From a virus: 29,586 bases of DNA. The position numbers and the translations under genes are program-made. The stretch is taken from the IMG/VR virus record IMGVR_UViG_3300037104_000021, positions 1 through 29,586 of that record; one strand, written 5' to 3'. The notes beneath the pieces were generated by a model that had not been told where the DNA came from, made no database searches, and saw only the letters and a program-made list of their open reading frames with translations. Of this stretch, positions 13,565 to 21,739 are shown in pieces; the first letter of the stretch is position 1, and every line of letters starts with the position of its first letter.

Positions 13565-14283
13565 GTTGGCGAGAATGTCCCTGAAGCAACCCCATTTCCA
13601 TTAACCTGTAATTGCGTGGTTAACGTCCCATTACCGCATGTGAATTTTTCTGTTACTACAAGACTTCCTGTCAAAGTCAGTGTACCACCAGAACCATCTG
13701 GACCTGTCATATTACCTGTCAGTGTTAAACCGCCATTAATCGTCACTGTAGGGCTTGTTATGCTCACCCCTAGTGTTGGTGATATCGATATCCTAATCAT
13801 GCCATCAAGCGTGGATATGACAGCGGCATCATGGTCTATGATATTAACCACCAATGCTTTAAAATTATTCGGCGTGAATTTAGCATCCGAAAAAGACCAT
13901 TTTCGCAATGTGTTCGGCTTGGTTACTTCAAGCGTCTGAAGGAATAAACTTATATCTCTATCACATGCTTCTATCCACCCCATATCACCTGCAACTAGCG
14001 GGAAGCTTATTACCACACCCCCACCACCATCCATTTGTACCGGAACAGATGCTACTTGAGAGCGAGATACCACGCTGCCATCAGTAGTCACCATAGGAAT
14101 CAGTATTTGTATTTGCGCTAGGTTGGTTGCTCTATCATAAGACACTATTGACGCAGGGAGCCTATTATCTAAGCCTTGAATTATCTTATCGATAGCGAAA
14201 TTAAAAGACCCAAGTAGGGTTCCTTTATTAGCATAATCAAGTGCTAAACTTGGCTGATTGCCTATGCTTTCTTCAGTTATCAT
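13561..14283 (-). CDS. Baseplate spike protein (gp138/gpV-like)
   Basis: A 240-residue central spike. Residues ~38-130 resemble the gp138-type N-terminal OB-fold (LPASIVSYDRATNLAQIQILI, VPVQMDGGGGVVISFPLVAGDMGWIEACDRD). The rest is a glycine- and threonine-rich beta-helix (ITSPTVTINGGLTLTGNM, GTLTLTGSLVV) ending without a clear HxH iron-binding tip. The spike trimer should plug the tube and pierce the outer membrane. It follows the hub gene in ATGA overlap, with an AGGAG ribosome site. Confidence 0.8.
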   Translation of the reverse strand: MITEESIGNQPSLALDYANKGTLLGSFNFAIDKIIQGLDNRLPASIVSYDRATNLAQIQILIPMVTTDGSVVSRSQVASVPVQMDGGGGVVISFPLVAGDMGWIEACDRDISLFLQTLEVTKPNTLRKWSFSDAKFTPNNFKALVVNIIDHDAAVISTLDGMIRISISPTLGVSITSPTVTINGGLTLTGNMTGPDGSGGTLTLTGSLVVTEKFTCGNGTLTTQLQVNGNGVASGTFSPT

Positions 14284-15158
14284 ACTGCTCCTGTATCCGT
14301 AATAGCCTCACCTGGATTAATCACACGAGCTGCTTCCGCAATATAATAGAAAGGAGTGTCTCTACTTGCTAAATCATACCCTAGTTTGTATATCACATAA
14401 TACCCATTGAACGCTGGGTATCGTTGGCTTATGATTTGCAAACCACCGCCAATCGTAGTTTTATTATCAATTAAAAACGTAACTTTAACACCTTGTTCTG
14501 TCCATTCAGGTACTCCAATCATTCCAGTAGCTTCACTTACTACACGCAAAGTACCAGTCAATGGGACTGTGGAGCCTTTAAAAGTTAGGATATTCGTTCT
14601 GCCTTGGGTAAGAAAACCAGTAGCAAACCCAAAACTATTTATGTACTTTAACTCCCCAATCGCATTTCCACTAAAAGCATAGTTCCCGATATTAGGGATA
14701 TTAGTAACTTGTATTCGAGTACTTGCATTTAATCGATTTGCTAGTGTTTGGATAGCAGTATTCGCGCCGACATTCCCACTATACCCCACACTGTAGTTGG
14801 TGTTTTGAAATGACGCACCAGAAAGGCATCTAAACGTAATCCCGATATCTGGCGGTTGTGAAGCATTGGATACTAATATAGTCCCTTTGTATATTAGTGT
14901 TGTCCCATATGATTTTCTTCCCGCCAATATGGTTAGATTTTTAACTTCTCGATTTGTTGTATAGGGGGACGTAATCGTAAGAATGTAGTCTTGTGTAGCC
15001 CTATCTAAATTATAAATCGTAATTTCACCAGTATCAGATATGGGATTAGCAAATAACATACCTTGAGCACGGATAGTAAGGTCCCCATAAAACCTGTGGA
15101 CATCAGCACCTACTTCTATTTCTATTTCTAATAGGCGAGGATCAAGTTCATTCACCAC
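14280..15158 (-). CDS. Baseplate hub protein (E217 gp41/GPD-like)
   Basis: A 292-residue hub that joins tube to spike. The start is GTG (15158, or the adjacent GTG at 15155, which is better spaced from AGGAG). Features include EIEIEVGADVHRFYGDLTIRAQG, an IYNLDRATQDYIL turn, the central VEI-like CLSGASFQNTNY segment and GDL-like ISQRYPAFNGYYVIYKLGYDLASRDTPFYYIAEA at the C-terminus, matching the hub proteins of Pam3/E217-type baseplates. It overlaps its plug-gene neighbour by 11 bases and the spike gene by four. Confidence 0.8.
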   Translation of the reverse strand: MVNELDPRLLEIEIEVGADVHRFYGDLTIRAQGMLFANPISDTGEITIYNLDRATQDYILTITSPYTTNREVKNLTILAGRKSYGTTLIYKGTILVSNASQPPDIGITFRCLSGASFQNTNYSVGYSGNVGANTAIQTLANRLNASTRIQVTNIPNIGNYAFSGNAIGELKYINSFGFATGFLTQGRTNILTFKGSTVPLTGTLRVVSEATGMIGVPEWTEQGVKVTFLIDNKTTIGGGLQIISQRYPAFNGYYVIYKLGYDLASRDTPFYYIAEAARVINPGEAITDTGAV

Positions 15159-15492
15159 CTAGCTCCTGTAATAAATCGTCCGAGCCGATTGCTGCAGCAC
15201 TTAATTCTGCTTGCGTAAAATAAAGTAGAAATTGAGTCGCGCCGAATTGTTCGTAATATGGAAGTTCATCGTTATACGTGCTGATAAAGAAATTACCGTT
15301 TTCTAAATAGCTATACGGAATGAAGGGAGATCCTGCTACTAGTCTTTGGCTAGATAATATGGCCACAGAATTAATACTAAGATCACAGCACATTACATTC
15401 CCCGCAAGAAATATGCGAATATCGTATCGTGTGGCATTTAATACCGTAGTAAATGACTGATCAGGTATTGATGCTAAATTAAGTTGTCTCAT
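15148..15492 (-). CDS. Baseplate plug protein, Pam3 gp18-like
   Basis: A 114-residue beta-rich protein resembling the cyanophage Pam3 gp18 plug family: NLASIPDQSFTTVLNATRYDIRIFLAGNVMCCDLSINSVAIL, then GSPFIPYSYLENGNFFIS and a tail with QFLLYFTQAEL. In Pam3-type baseplates this protein sits at the hub centre and seals the tube. The position between Dit-like and hub genes agrees. A TAGGATAG site precedes the ATG. Confidence 0.75.
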   Translation of the reverse strand: MRQLNLASIPDQSFTTVLNATRYDIRIFLAGNVMCCDLSINSVAILSSQRLVAGSPFIPYSYLENGNFFISTYNDELPYYEQFGATQFLLYFTQAELSAAAIGSDDLLQELGGE

Positions 15493-15506
15493 TATCTATC
15501 CTATGA

Positions 15507-16094
15507 TTAATGCTTCACTATGCCCCATTCAGCCAATTTCGCCTGTCCGTCTACCGTTTGAGCACCTGTTGGTGCACGATCTCCTATTTGCCCTCTAGCT
15601 TGAGAAGGAGAATTATTAGGGCTTAATGGCGCGGTAACAGTCCCACCCGCAGGTTTCAATGGTGTAGAGTTAGATACTGTTGGAGTAGTGGCAATCAATA
15701 CTTGTTTCATTTTTAGAGATAAAATAATCGCGTCATATTGATCAGCATCTTCGGTATGTGGTATGGCTTGAATTAACTGATTGGTAAAAGTACCCGCACG
15801 GCATTGGACAGTTAATAACGTCGCATTTGTGTAAAAACCCACTATCTGCTTGTACACATCTTTATAATCTAAGGAAGATAACACCGTGGATAATTCAATT
15901 TCAATCGGTAATAGTATTCTATGATCTGTTATCGTAGCGCCAGATTCAACAGGATGCTCCATTGGGCGCGATTCAGGTTTAATTTCTACTTTAAGAAATC
16001 TAGCTGCTGGGAAAACTTCATTGCCTGCTTGATCAGATACAAGTACTGTCTTACCACCGAATAAAGGTATTAATGACTGTAGGATATTAGGCAT
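15507..16094 (-). CDS. Dit-like baseplate/tail protein
   Basis: A 195-residue protein whose first ~115 residues fit the Dit-like N-terminal domain of myophage baseplates: ARFLKVEIKPESRPMEHPVESGATITDHRILLPIEIEL, then YKQIVGFYTNATLLTVQCRAGTF and YDAIILSLKMKQVLIA. The C-terminal 70 residues are Pro/Ser/Thr/Gly-rich and probably flexible, with a final KLAEWGIVKH. It starts in a one-base TAATG overlap with the tape measure stop. It should form the ring between tube and hub. Confidence 0.75.
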   Translation of the reverse strand: MPNILQSLIPLFGGKTVLVSDQAGNEVFPAARFLKVEIKPESRPMEHPVESGATITDHRILLPIEIELSTVLSSLDYKDVYKQIVGFYTNATLLTVQCRAGTFTNQLIQAIPHTEDADQYDAIILSLKMKQVLIATTPTVSNSTPLKPAGGTVTAPLSPNNSPSQARGQIGDRAPTGAQTVDGQAKLAEWGIVKH

Positions 16095-17374
16095 TATGCT
16101 ATCCTCGAATCATTGTAATATTGCAGTAGGTTATCTATCTCAAGGCGTACTGCTCCAACTGCCTCAGTAGCGAAAGTATGTGAGTCAGTTACATTAGCGC
16201 CATTGAGAACAATATCGCCCACATGTACTGTAAAATCAGTTTTAACTGCTGGATTAGCACCAGCCCCTGCTGCTAGTCCATAATGCTGTTGATCATATGG
16301 AGTCGAGTATGGTTTTAAACTCAAAGAGTTGCTAGAATTCTCTTTATCTAAATATCGAAATGAGTTTTTTAAAAAATCTAAAATCGTATGCTTAGCCCCT
16401 GCTTGTAAAGGACCAGCAGAAAAAGTAGTCGGTAAATCTGTCCTCTCTAAAGCATGAGTCAAAATTTTAAGTGCTTTAGTTATTGTAGGGATAAATACGT
16501 TCTCTACTTTAGTTATACTTAAGTCAATATCCTTATTAAATAGATTCCATGCAGTATGCAATGCAAGAACCTCATCTTTTGAAGAATCAATAGCCCCAGC
16601 TTGTTTTTCTAATTGATTGATGCTTTCTAAAATATTAGGCGTAGCAAATAGCGTATTGATCTCGCCAGCAGAAAATCCGAAACTCTCTAAGAAATTTCTA
16701 CCAGTCCCAGCATTAAGTTTCTCAAAGTCTATTCCTATCTGAGCTAAATAATCATGATACTCTTTAAGAGGAAGTCCTGATTTTTGATAACCCCTACGTA
16801 GATTATCTAATGTGGATATGTAGTCATTTACATCGCCGCCAGTTTCTTTCGTAGCTTGCCCATAGGCGTATACTTCTTTAACAGGTAGTTGAAAATTACG
16901 AGAAGCTTGTGCTAAATCTAAATTAGTAGAGGCCACATCTTTAAATCGTTCGGTGGCTTTAACCACATTAAATGCACCTAGAGCTACATTAGCAAAATCC
17001 TTAGCTAAATTTTTAACTGACCTAGCCGCTTCGTCAGCACCTTTCTTAGTAGCTTTTACAGCTTTATCTGCTTTCTCTTGCTCACGCCGTGCTTTATCGG
17101 AGGCAAGAGCTGAATTAAGCGCATTAGCCGCTTCGTCTGCAGCGACTACCCATGCAGCAATGCCTTGACCAATATTTTCAGTCAAAGCTTCCGTAGTAGT
17201 GAGGGTCTTATTTGTAGTATCAAGCGCGGTGTTTGTAGCATTAGTAGCTGTGGTTATCGCTTTAATATTAGCGGCAGCTTCCTGTGAAAGTTGCTCTGCT
17301 TCTTTTTTCTTTTTCTTTAAATCATCAGTATTACCCTTAAAGAATACAGTGATAGTGTCTAAAATTTTACCCAC
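16094..17374 (-). CDS. Tape measure protein (short)
   Basis: A 426-residue tail length ruler. It has a Lys-rich start (DDLKKKKKEAEQLSQEAA), a Thr/Ala-rich helix, long coiled coils to about residue 150, and a TMP-like NFQLPVKEVYAYGQATKETGGDVNDYISTL segment. The C-terminal end is globular. The start codon is GTG, 8 bases after GGGGG. By the usual ~1.5 angstrom per residue the tail would be near 60 nm, shorter than many myophages. It lies directly after the chaperone pair, as in most tailed phages. No strong membrane segment is evident. Confidence 0.8.
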   Translation of the reverse strand: MGKILDTITVFFKGNTDDLKKKKKEAEQLSQEAAANIKAITTATNATNTALDTTNKTLTTTEALTENIGQGIAAWVVAADEAANALNSALASDKARREQEKADKAVKATKKGADEAARSVKNLAKDFANVALGAFNVVKATERFKDVASTNLDLAQASRNFQLPVKEVYAYGQATKETGGDVNDYISTLDNLRRGYQKSGLPLKEYHDYLAQIGIDFEKLNAGTGRNFLESFGFSAGEINTLFATPNILESINQLEKQAGAIDSSKDEVLALHTAWNLFNKDIDLSITKVENVFIPTITKALKILTHALERTDLPTTFSAGPLQAGAKHTILDFLKNSFRYLDKENSSNSLSLKPYSTPYDQQHYGLAAGAGANPAVKTDFTVHVGDIVLNGANVTDSHTFATEAVGAVRLEIDNLLQYYNDSRIA

Positions 17375-17379
17375 AGAAA

Positions 17380-17631
17380 CTACCCCCTTTTTCTCTTCTG
17401 AGCTGCATGCTCATGTGCCAACCACTGATTATGCCTGCGTACTTGTATCACCTCCAACATTATATATAAATCTTCTAATGTGTAGATTGTTCTGAGTTCG
17501 TTGAGGGTGGCGAGCTTCGAGTCGATGACGCAAGCGATACGTCCGTCAACATTTTTGCAATCTTCGCTGGGAGCATCTGAATAACGCTTTCGAAGAAAGT
17601 CAAGAGGTTCCCAGCGATCCCAAAAAGTTGG
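17380..17631 (-). CDS. Frameshift extension of the tail chaperone (T part of GT)
   Basis: In the -1 frame relative to the chaperone, an open stretch runs from just after a TAG at 17634-17632 to a TAG at 17382-17380. It reads FWDRWEPLDFLRKRYSD... and then ELRTIYTLEDLYIMLEVIQVRRHNQWLAHEHAAQKRKR, a pattern typical of the T part of phage tail chaperones (L.DlY...E...). It has no good start codon of its own. Fusion to about the first 98 residues of G would give a GT protein of ~180 residues. The slip site is not certain: CTT TTT GGG near 17627-17619 and GCA AAA ATG further on are candidates, and neither is a textbook heptamer. Confidence 0.65.
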   Translation of the reverse strand, partial: PTFWDRWEPLDFLRKRYSDAPSEDCKNVDGRIACVIDSKLATLNELRTIYTLEDLYIMLEVIQVRRHNQWLAHEHAAQKRKRG

Positions 17632-17918
17632 CTATGTTGCCGTACCTCCTCAAGAACTTTGAGATACGTTTTATAATCCACGCAATGGTTATCAATTAAC
17701 TCGCGTGAATTCAATTGTAGATCCGGTAAATCCTTACGCCGTATTGAAGCATATGCCATTGTCTTAAGCATCATCTCTTCAACTACTGCAAAATCCCCAG
17801 CTTTAGGGATTGCATTGCCTGCGCTACGCATCATAACTTCCACTGCTACTGTGGCAGGCAACTTGTGGATAACGAATGTTTTTCCATCAATCTGTATCTC
17901 TTTTGGGGCTATTTGCAT
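17475..17918 (-). CDS. Tail assembly chaperone (G-like)
   Basis: A 147-residue protein between tube and tape measure genes. It has a beta start (PKEIQIDGKTFVIHKLPATVAVEVMMR), a helical core (KAGDFAVVEEMMLKTMAYASIRR, YKTYLKVLEEVRQHSQLFGIAGNLLTFFESVI) and a Ser/Thr-rich tail of about 20 residues that looks like non-homologous read-out. This fits the G protein of the G/GT chaperone pair, which wraps the tape measure during tail assembly. A -1 frame continues past it (17380-17631). Confidence 0.75.
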   Translation of the reverse strand: MQIAPKEIQIDGKTFVIHKLPATVAVEVMMRSAGNAIPKAGDFAVVEEMMLKTMAYASIRRKDLPDLQLNSRELIDNHCVDYKTYLKVLEEVRQHSQLFGIAGNLLTFFESVIQMLPAKIAKMLTDVSLASSTRSSPPSTNSEQSTH

Positions 17919-17929
17919 CTTCTGTTACC

Positions 17930-18373
17930 TTAGATCGCGTATGGCGATTCAAATATAAAACCATAGCTTTTCGTTTTCATTCGGCCACTACTCTGCACGC
18001 CATTGAACGGAGGGCCGCTAACAATAATACCATTTGTAAAAGCACCAATATTATTATTGCCTTGTACAACGCCCATTTGAATGATGTCTCTCGCTCCAAC
18101 TTTATTAACACCTACACGGTTAGCTTGAAATATTACCGCTAATTGTAAGTCGGTTGGGCTATCTGGAATACATGAAATAGTACAAGGTATTTTAGACCCT
18201 TTACTCCACACGATTAAATCACCATTAACCCCTGTCTCACCGTCTGCGATATCCACATCGGGGAATGACAATGGGTCTTGGTCATCAGGCCAATTAGTTA
18301 GCAAGATACCTACTGGAAAAGTATTAGAGCATATCAACGATATTGTAAGACCGTACCCTGAAATATTAAACAT
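17930..18373 (-). CDS. Tail tube protein
   Basis: A 147-residue, beta-rich protein directly downstream of the sheath gene, the usual tube position. Landmarks are ISLICSNTFPVGILLTNWPDDQDPLSFPDVDIADGETGVNGDLIVW and a C-terminal half with RDIIQMGVVQGNNNIGAFTNG and KTKSYGFIFE. The DxD-rich loop with a following 'DLIV' strand is seen in tube proteins of the PB1/Bcep781-type myophages. The exact family (DUF3277-like) is not certain. The tube surrounds the tape measure and carries DNA. Confidence 0.7.
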   Translation of the reverse strand: MFNISGYGLTISLICSNTFPVGILLTNWPDDQDPLSFPDVDIADGETGVNGDLIVWSKGSKIPCTISCIPDSPTDLQLAVIFQANRVGVNKVGARDIIQMGVVQGNNNIGAFTNGIIVSGPPFNGVQSSGRMKTKSYGFIFESPYAI

Positions 18374-18383
18374 TTGATGCTCC

Positions 18384-20183
18384 TTATACTAAATCATCAG
18401 TACCTTGAACAAAGCGAATCACGTCGTTTTTGCTATACACAAGTGTATAATTCGCTTGATATTCGCCAGGGTATGTAATGCTTGGTGTGATTGTCCACAC
18501 AAGATAGAAACCCGCGTTCTGCACTTGGGTATATGCAAGATTGTTTCCTGTTACGAAAGTAATATTGTTTATCTGTAACGCTGTTAAAGGCTTTCCTACA
18601 CTAATAGTCCCATTAAGCAATGCTTGCTGAATAACAGATTGTGAGATAGCTGTTAACTGCGTTATTCCTTGCGTATTAGCAGGAACATAGCTTTGTGACA
18701 ATAACAGATTCATGATCTGCGCTGTCATTGCTGATTTCAGCCATTGTTCATTCGCATATACGCCACTATCGGTAGGATCTGTCGCGCCACCTTGTAATTT
18801 CCCACGCTGGTAAAATGCTATTTGTTGTCCTGCATTTTGAGTTAAACCAATGTAGTTTATATTGTACCCATCATACCTATTCGCTAATGCGTCACTCGCT
18901 ACTAATGCACGAAGCGAAGGAAATTGCTGAAACATGTAATTCTGTACTGAATTAATAGCACCAGGATTGTAATTCGTAGCTGCTTCAATAACACCATCAC
19001 ATTGCTCTGGATATTGACTAGCAAAAGTAACGGGGGCAAAATAATCAGTTAACGTCATACATACCCCGCCGATACCTGCTAACGCAGTATACCATGAGGA
19101 TGCGTTCCCTGAAGTAACTGGAACAAGAAATTTGAATTGTACGTTAGGAACAAGTGCGGCGTTCCAGTTAGCTGCTGCAGTATATTGTACAAGAGTCAGT
19201 CCAGCATTCGTATTAATCCCTGTATAGCAGAAACCAAAAGTACCAAAGTTATTATTGGCATTCATGGCATTAGTTAAGGTCTGCGGGATTGTTTCTACCG
19301 CAGAACCTTGTGACCAAATAGCCCCAGGAGTATATATCCCACCAGCAGTGCTAGCCTGTGGTAACCAACCAATCATTGTGGATATATCATTTGATACACC
19401 TGGTTGTACTGCAATAGCTTCCGGTCCAGCTACACCGCCAATCAATGTAAAATTATTATTAGCATACGTTATTTCTGCAGCCGTCCAATCTGCAGCAGCA
19501 TCTGCTGCTACAATTGCTGCAAGTAATATGTTGAGTACAGAATCTGCCGAAGTAAAGGTAAACGCTACTGATCCGTTATGCGTGGAATTCGCACTCATAG
19601 TGACTTGTGTGCCGCTATCAATTGATAAAATTGTCGTAGCGCCAGGAACACCTGTTCCTGCTACAGTCATCCCAACTGCTAGTACTGAAGTGTTAGATAA
19701 TCCTGTAATAACAGGACTTGGTTCACCAGATACAGTACCTGTTTGAACAATAGGCCCAGGAGCAGAAAGCGTCGTAGCTGTAGAAAAATCAAGACCTGTC
19801 AGGGCATGTGTTTCAGCACCGATAGTCAAACCTATAGAACCATCCGTAATTGCCGTCCATGCAGATAGAGAAGTATTAGCGCCATACCCAAAAATAATTC
19901 CAGGTACTGCGGTTTCAACCCAACGAGTGAATTGAATCATATACGGTGTGGTGTTATTTTTACTTACCCAACCAAAATAGTTAGTGCTCGCTCTGTAATA
20001 CTCTTCTGAAGTAGTGCCGAAATATTGCCCTACTTCTGCAGCACTTGTAAAAGTGATATAGCTTTGCGTAGGAACTAAAGGATTCACAGTAAATAAGTTC
20101 ATAATGAGCTGGCGGGTAGCCACAATGGGTGTACCCAATACCGCTGAATTAATTGAAACGTAACGAGAAATGTTTATGGTCAT
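18384..20183 (-). CDS. Tail sheath protein, DUF3383 family, with inserted beta module
   Basis: A 599-residue contractile sheath. The N-terminus (ISRYVSINSAVLGTPIVATRQLIMNLFT, YITFTSAAEVGQYFGTTSEEYYRASTNYFGWVSKN) is typical of DUF3383. The middle retains NFTLIGGVAG and WLPQASTAGGIYTPG. The C-terminus (FYLVWTITPSITYPGEYQANYTLVY) provides the strands that weave neighbouring subunits. Residues ~144-211 are a module of the kind repeated in the baseplate proteins, placed in a surface loop region. Contraction drives the tube into the host. Confidence 0.87.
   Translation of the reverse strand: MTINISRYVSINSAVLGTPIVATRQLIMNLFTVNPLVPTQSYITFTSAAEVGQYFGTTSEEYYRASTNYFGWVSKNNTTPYMIQFTRWVETAVPGIIFGYGANTSLSAWTAITDGSIGLTIGAETHALTGLDFSTATTLSAPGPIVQTGTVSGEPSPVITGLSNTSVLAVGMTVAGTGVPGATTILSIDSGTQVTMSANSTHNGSVAFTFTSADSVLNILLAAIVAADAAADWTAAEITYANNNFTLIGGVAGPEAIAVQPGVSNDISTMIGWLPQASTAGGIYTPGAIWSQGSAVETIPQTLTNAMNANNNFGTFGFCYTGINTNAGLTLVQYTAAANWNAALVPNVQFKFLVPVTSGNASSWYTALAGIGGVCMTLTDYFAPVTFASQYPEQCDGVIEAATNYNPGAINSVQNYMFQQFPSLRALVASDALANRYDGYNINYIGLTQNAGQQIAFYQRGKLQGGATDPTDSGVYANEQWLKSAMTAQIMNLLLSQSYVPANTQGITQLTAISQSVIQQALLNGTISVGKPLTALQINNITFVTGNNLAYTQVQNAGFYLVWTITPSITYPGEYQANYTLVYSKNDVIRFVQGTDDLV
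19551..19754 (-). repeat. Shared beta-sandwich-like module in the sheath
   Basis: Encodes residues ~144-211 of the sheath: VITGLSNTSVLAVGMTVAGTG, then TTILSIDSGTQVTMSANST. It matches the module in the baseplate J-like and wedge proteins. Hundreds of copies would decorate the tail surface. Confidence 0.6.
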
Positions 20184-20200
20184 ACCTTCAAAACTCCTTA

Positions 20201-20740
20201 TTATTCACGGTATATTCCAGATTCAAAATATGATACCACTGGAATTGTGCTAATTCTAGTCTGTAGGTGCGTCAGAATAAAATCAAAAGTCGGTGTAGCC
20301 TGAAACTGATCACGATCATTTTGGAAATAGGGATTCGTTATCTCAGAGATTCTGAGTAACCCTACGTCCTGTGCCATTAGTGTAACTCGTGTTGCTTCAG
20401 ATTGCATGATGCTAGCTACTTCATTCGCTAGATCTGCAGCGGTGTATCCTGTTGGCGCTAGCGGATTCTGCGTTACAAGGGTTGATACTTGAAATGTAGT
20501 CTCATGCCATTGGGGTTCATGGTTCTCTTCCTGCATGCTATTCGAATTCCACTTAGCGAATGTCATCCCCCATCCGTACCTGTGGTCATATATCTTCTGG
20601 AAATACACTGCTGGGCCACTGAATACACCCTGTTGCGTAGGTTGGTCCATCTGAGAAACCACTACACCAGTAAACCCGTCAGCGATAAGACCAGCATTAA
20701 TAATAGGCAAAAATAATTGAATGAGTTGGTTATCCGTCAT
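20201..20740 (-). CDS. Neck/tail terminator-like protein
   Basis: A 179-residue protein. ATG 20740 (MTDNQLIQLFLPIINAGLIADGF) is chosen because GAGGAGGG lies just upstream, though the frame is open back to 20812. The start helix, the VSQMDQPTQQGVFSGPAVYFQKIYDHRYGWG strand pair, HETTFQVSTLVTQNP and the final PTFDFILTHLQTR fit the phage neck terminator (gp12-like) proteins that cap the tail tube before joining to the head. It lies immediately upstream of the sheath. It overlaps the preceding gene by 11 bases. Confidence 0.7.
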   Translation of the reverse strand: MTDNQLIQLFLPIINAGLIADGFTGVVVSQMDQPTQQGVFSGPAVYFQKIYDHRYGWGMTFAKWNSNSMQEENHEPQWHETTFQVSTLVTQNPLAPTGYTAADLANEVASIMQSEATRVTLMAQDVGLLRISEITNPYFQNDRDQFQATPTFDFILTHLQTRISTIPVVSYFESGIYRE

Positions 20741-21203
20741 TCGGCCTACCCTCCTCATTATCATCCGGCAAGAAATTTGAGTTGCTGAAATTCTCAGGTT
20801 GGCTAAGGGCAATAGTATCTGTATATCCGCTATCTAATCCGATATCCACAGATAATATCTGTAACCAGCCGTCGATATGATACCATTTTGTATTACTTTG
20901 AATTTGATATCGTCTGCCTTGAAACCCTAATTGATCCGCAGATACGTCTCTATTTAAATCAATGAAATTCCTAGATATAAAGAAATACGCGTATGACTTA
21001 GCGAAATCTAACCCAAGATGCACAAACTTACGACGCTCCACAGGTTGGAAGCTACCTCGGACTATAACACCTGGTAAGAATCCACTAACCCGTTGTCCTA
21101 TGTCATTGAGCGTATTACTGTTGGCTTGATAATAATGCAAGTCGTCACGGAAAATCGCTCTAAAAGCCATGTTCAATACATTAGCACCTGGTATCCGCAT
21201 CAT
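20730..21203 (-). CDS. Head-tail connector/collar protein (putative)
   Basis: A 157-residue protein between a gp10-like gene and the neck terminator. It begins with PGANVLNMAFRAIFRDDLHYYQANSNTLNDIGQRVSGFLPGVIVRGSFQPV. The rest is beta-rich (FVHLGLDFAKSYAYFFISRNFID, GFQGRRYQIQSNTKWYHIDGWLQILSVDIG), which is the pattern of collar or head-closure proteins in the Bcep781/PB1-like connector region. A GAGGTGAT site precedes the ATG, and the start overlaps the upstream stop. The structural role comes mostly from position. Confidence 0.6.
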   Translation of the reverse strand: MMRIPGANVLNMAFRAIFRDDLHYYQANSNTLNDIGQRVSGFLPGVIVRGSFQPVERRKFVHLGLDFAKSYAYFFISRNFIDLNRDVSADQLGFQGRRYQIQSNTKWYHIDGWLQILSVDIGLDSGYTDTIALSQPENFSNSNFLPDDNEEGRPNDG

Positions 21204-21739
21204 GTGGATATCACCTCATTCGTCAGGCTATTCAACATATGGCCTGTATCTAACAAAGGTGTAGTTCCACGGGATATACCACCGCCTGCACGTCTAATGC
21301 TGTTCTCTAAACGTTTCCTAAGTGTTAACGGCGCTAATGGCGGCGCTACTCGTGATCGTATCGTAGTACGCACGTTAGTAACGGCTGTTGCCGTAACACC
21401 TTCCAGAACAGCACTGAAAGCTATTTTAGTATCTAAAACTAATTCACCACCACGCATTATGTCATTAAGCCAGTTACGTGATTCTCGTGAAATAGTATTA
21501 CGTAAAAATGGGCGTGCAGGAACTAACGCAGCATTCCCTTGAGGAGTAGTTGTAATATAGCCAAATTCATTTAATAGTGCCGTAGTCGCAATTTGCTGCG
21601 TTGCACCAGTTTCAGGATTAGTGTGGATATCAGCGCCTGTCCAGCCGATTTTACCCACAAGGGAGCCGCCCGCTATAAGCGCGTCTAATCCATCATTAGT
21701 GGCTTGGTTCTTAGTAACCGTAACGTCCATATGGACCAT
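21200..21739 (-). CDS. Tail completion/neck protein, HK97 gp10-like
   Basis: A 179-residue protein with the gp10-type hallmarks: a substrate-like loop ending in VGWxG-like KIGWTGADIH, TALLNEFGYITTTPQGNAALVPARPFLRNTISRESRNW, a helix, then PPLAPLTLRKRLENSIRR and LLDTGHMLNSLTNEV at the end. Such proteins occur in tail completion or neck complexes. Two in-frame ATGs (21739 and 21730) compete; a GGGGG site is too close to the first and about right for the second. It overlaps the DUF4054 gene. Confidence 0.75.
   Translation of the reverse strand: MVHMDVTVTKNQATNDGLDALIAGGSLVGKIGWTGADIHTNPETGATQQIATTALLNEFGYITTTPQGNAALVPARPFLRNTISRESRNWLNDIMRGGELVLDTKIAFSAVLEGVTATAVTNVRTTIRSRVAPPLAPLTLRKRLENSIRRAGGGISRGTTPLLDTGHMLNSLTNEVIST

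Noticed and set aside
17300-17345. Poly-A-rich Lys codons at the start of the tape measure gene as a possible slippery site
   Set aside because: No plausible product was found in the shifted frame, and a Lys-rich helix explains the run.
19255-19746. A 163-codon plus-strand frame inside the sheath gene
   Set aside because: Its composition (Ala/Val/Pro) reflects complementary sheath codons; the sheath is strongly supported on the other strand.
21093-21542. A 149-codon plus-strand frame across the neck genes
   Set aside because: It lies opposite three well-supported overlapping structural genes and matches no family.
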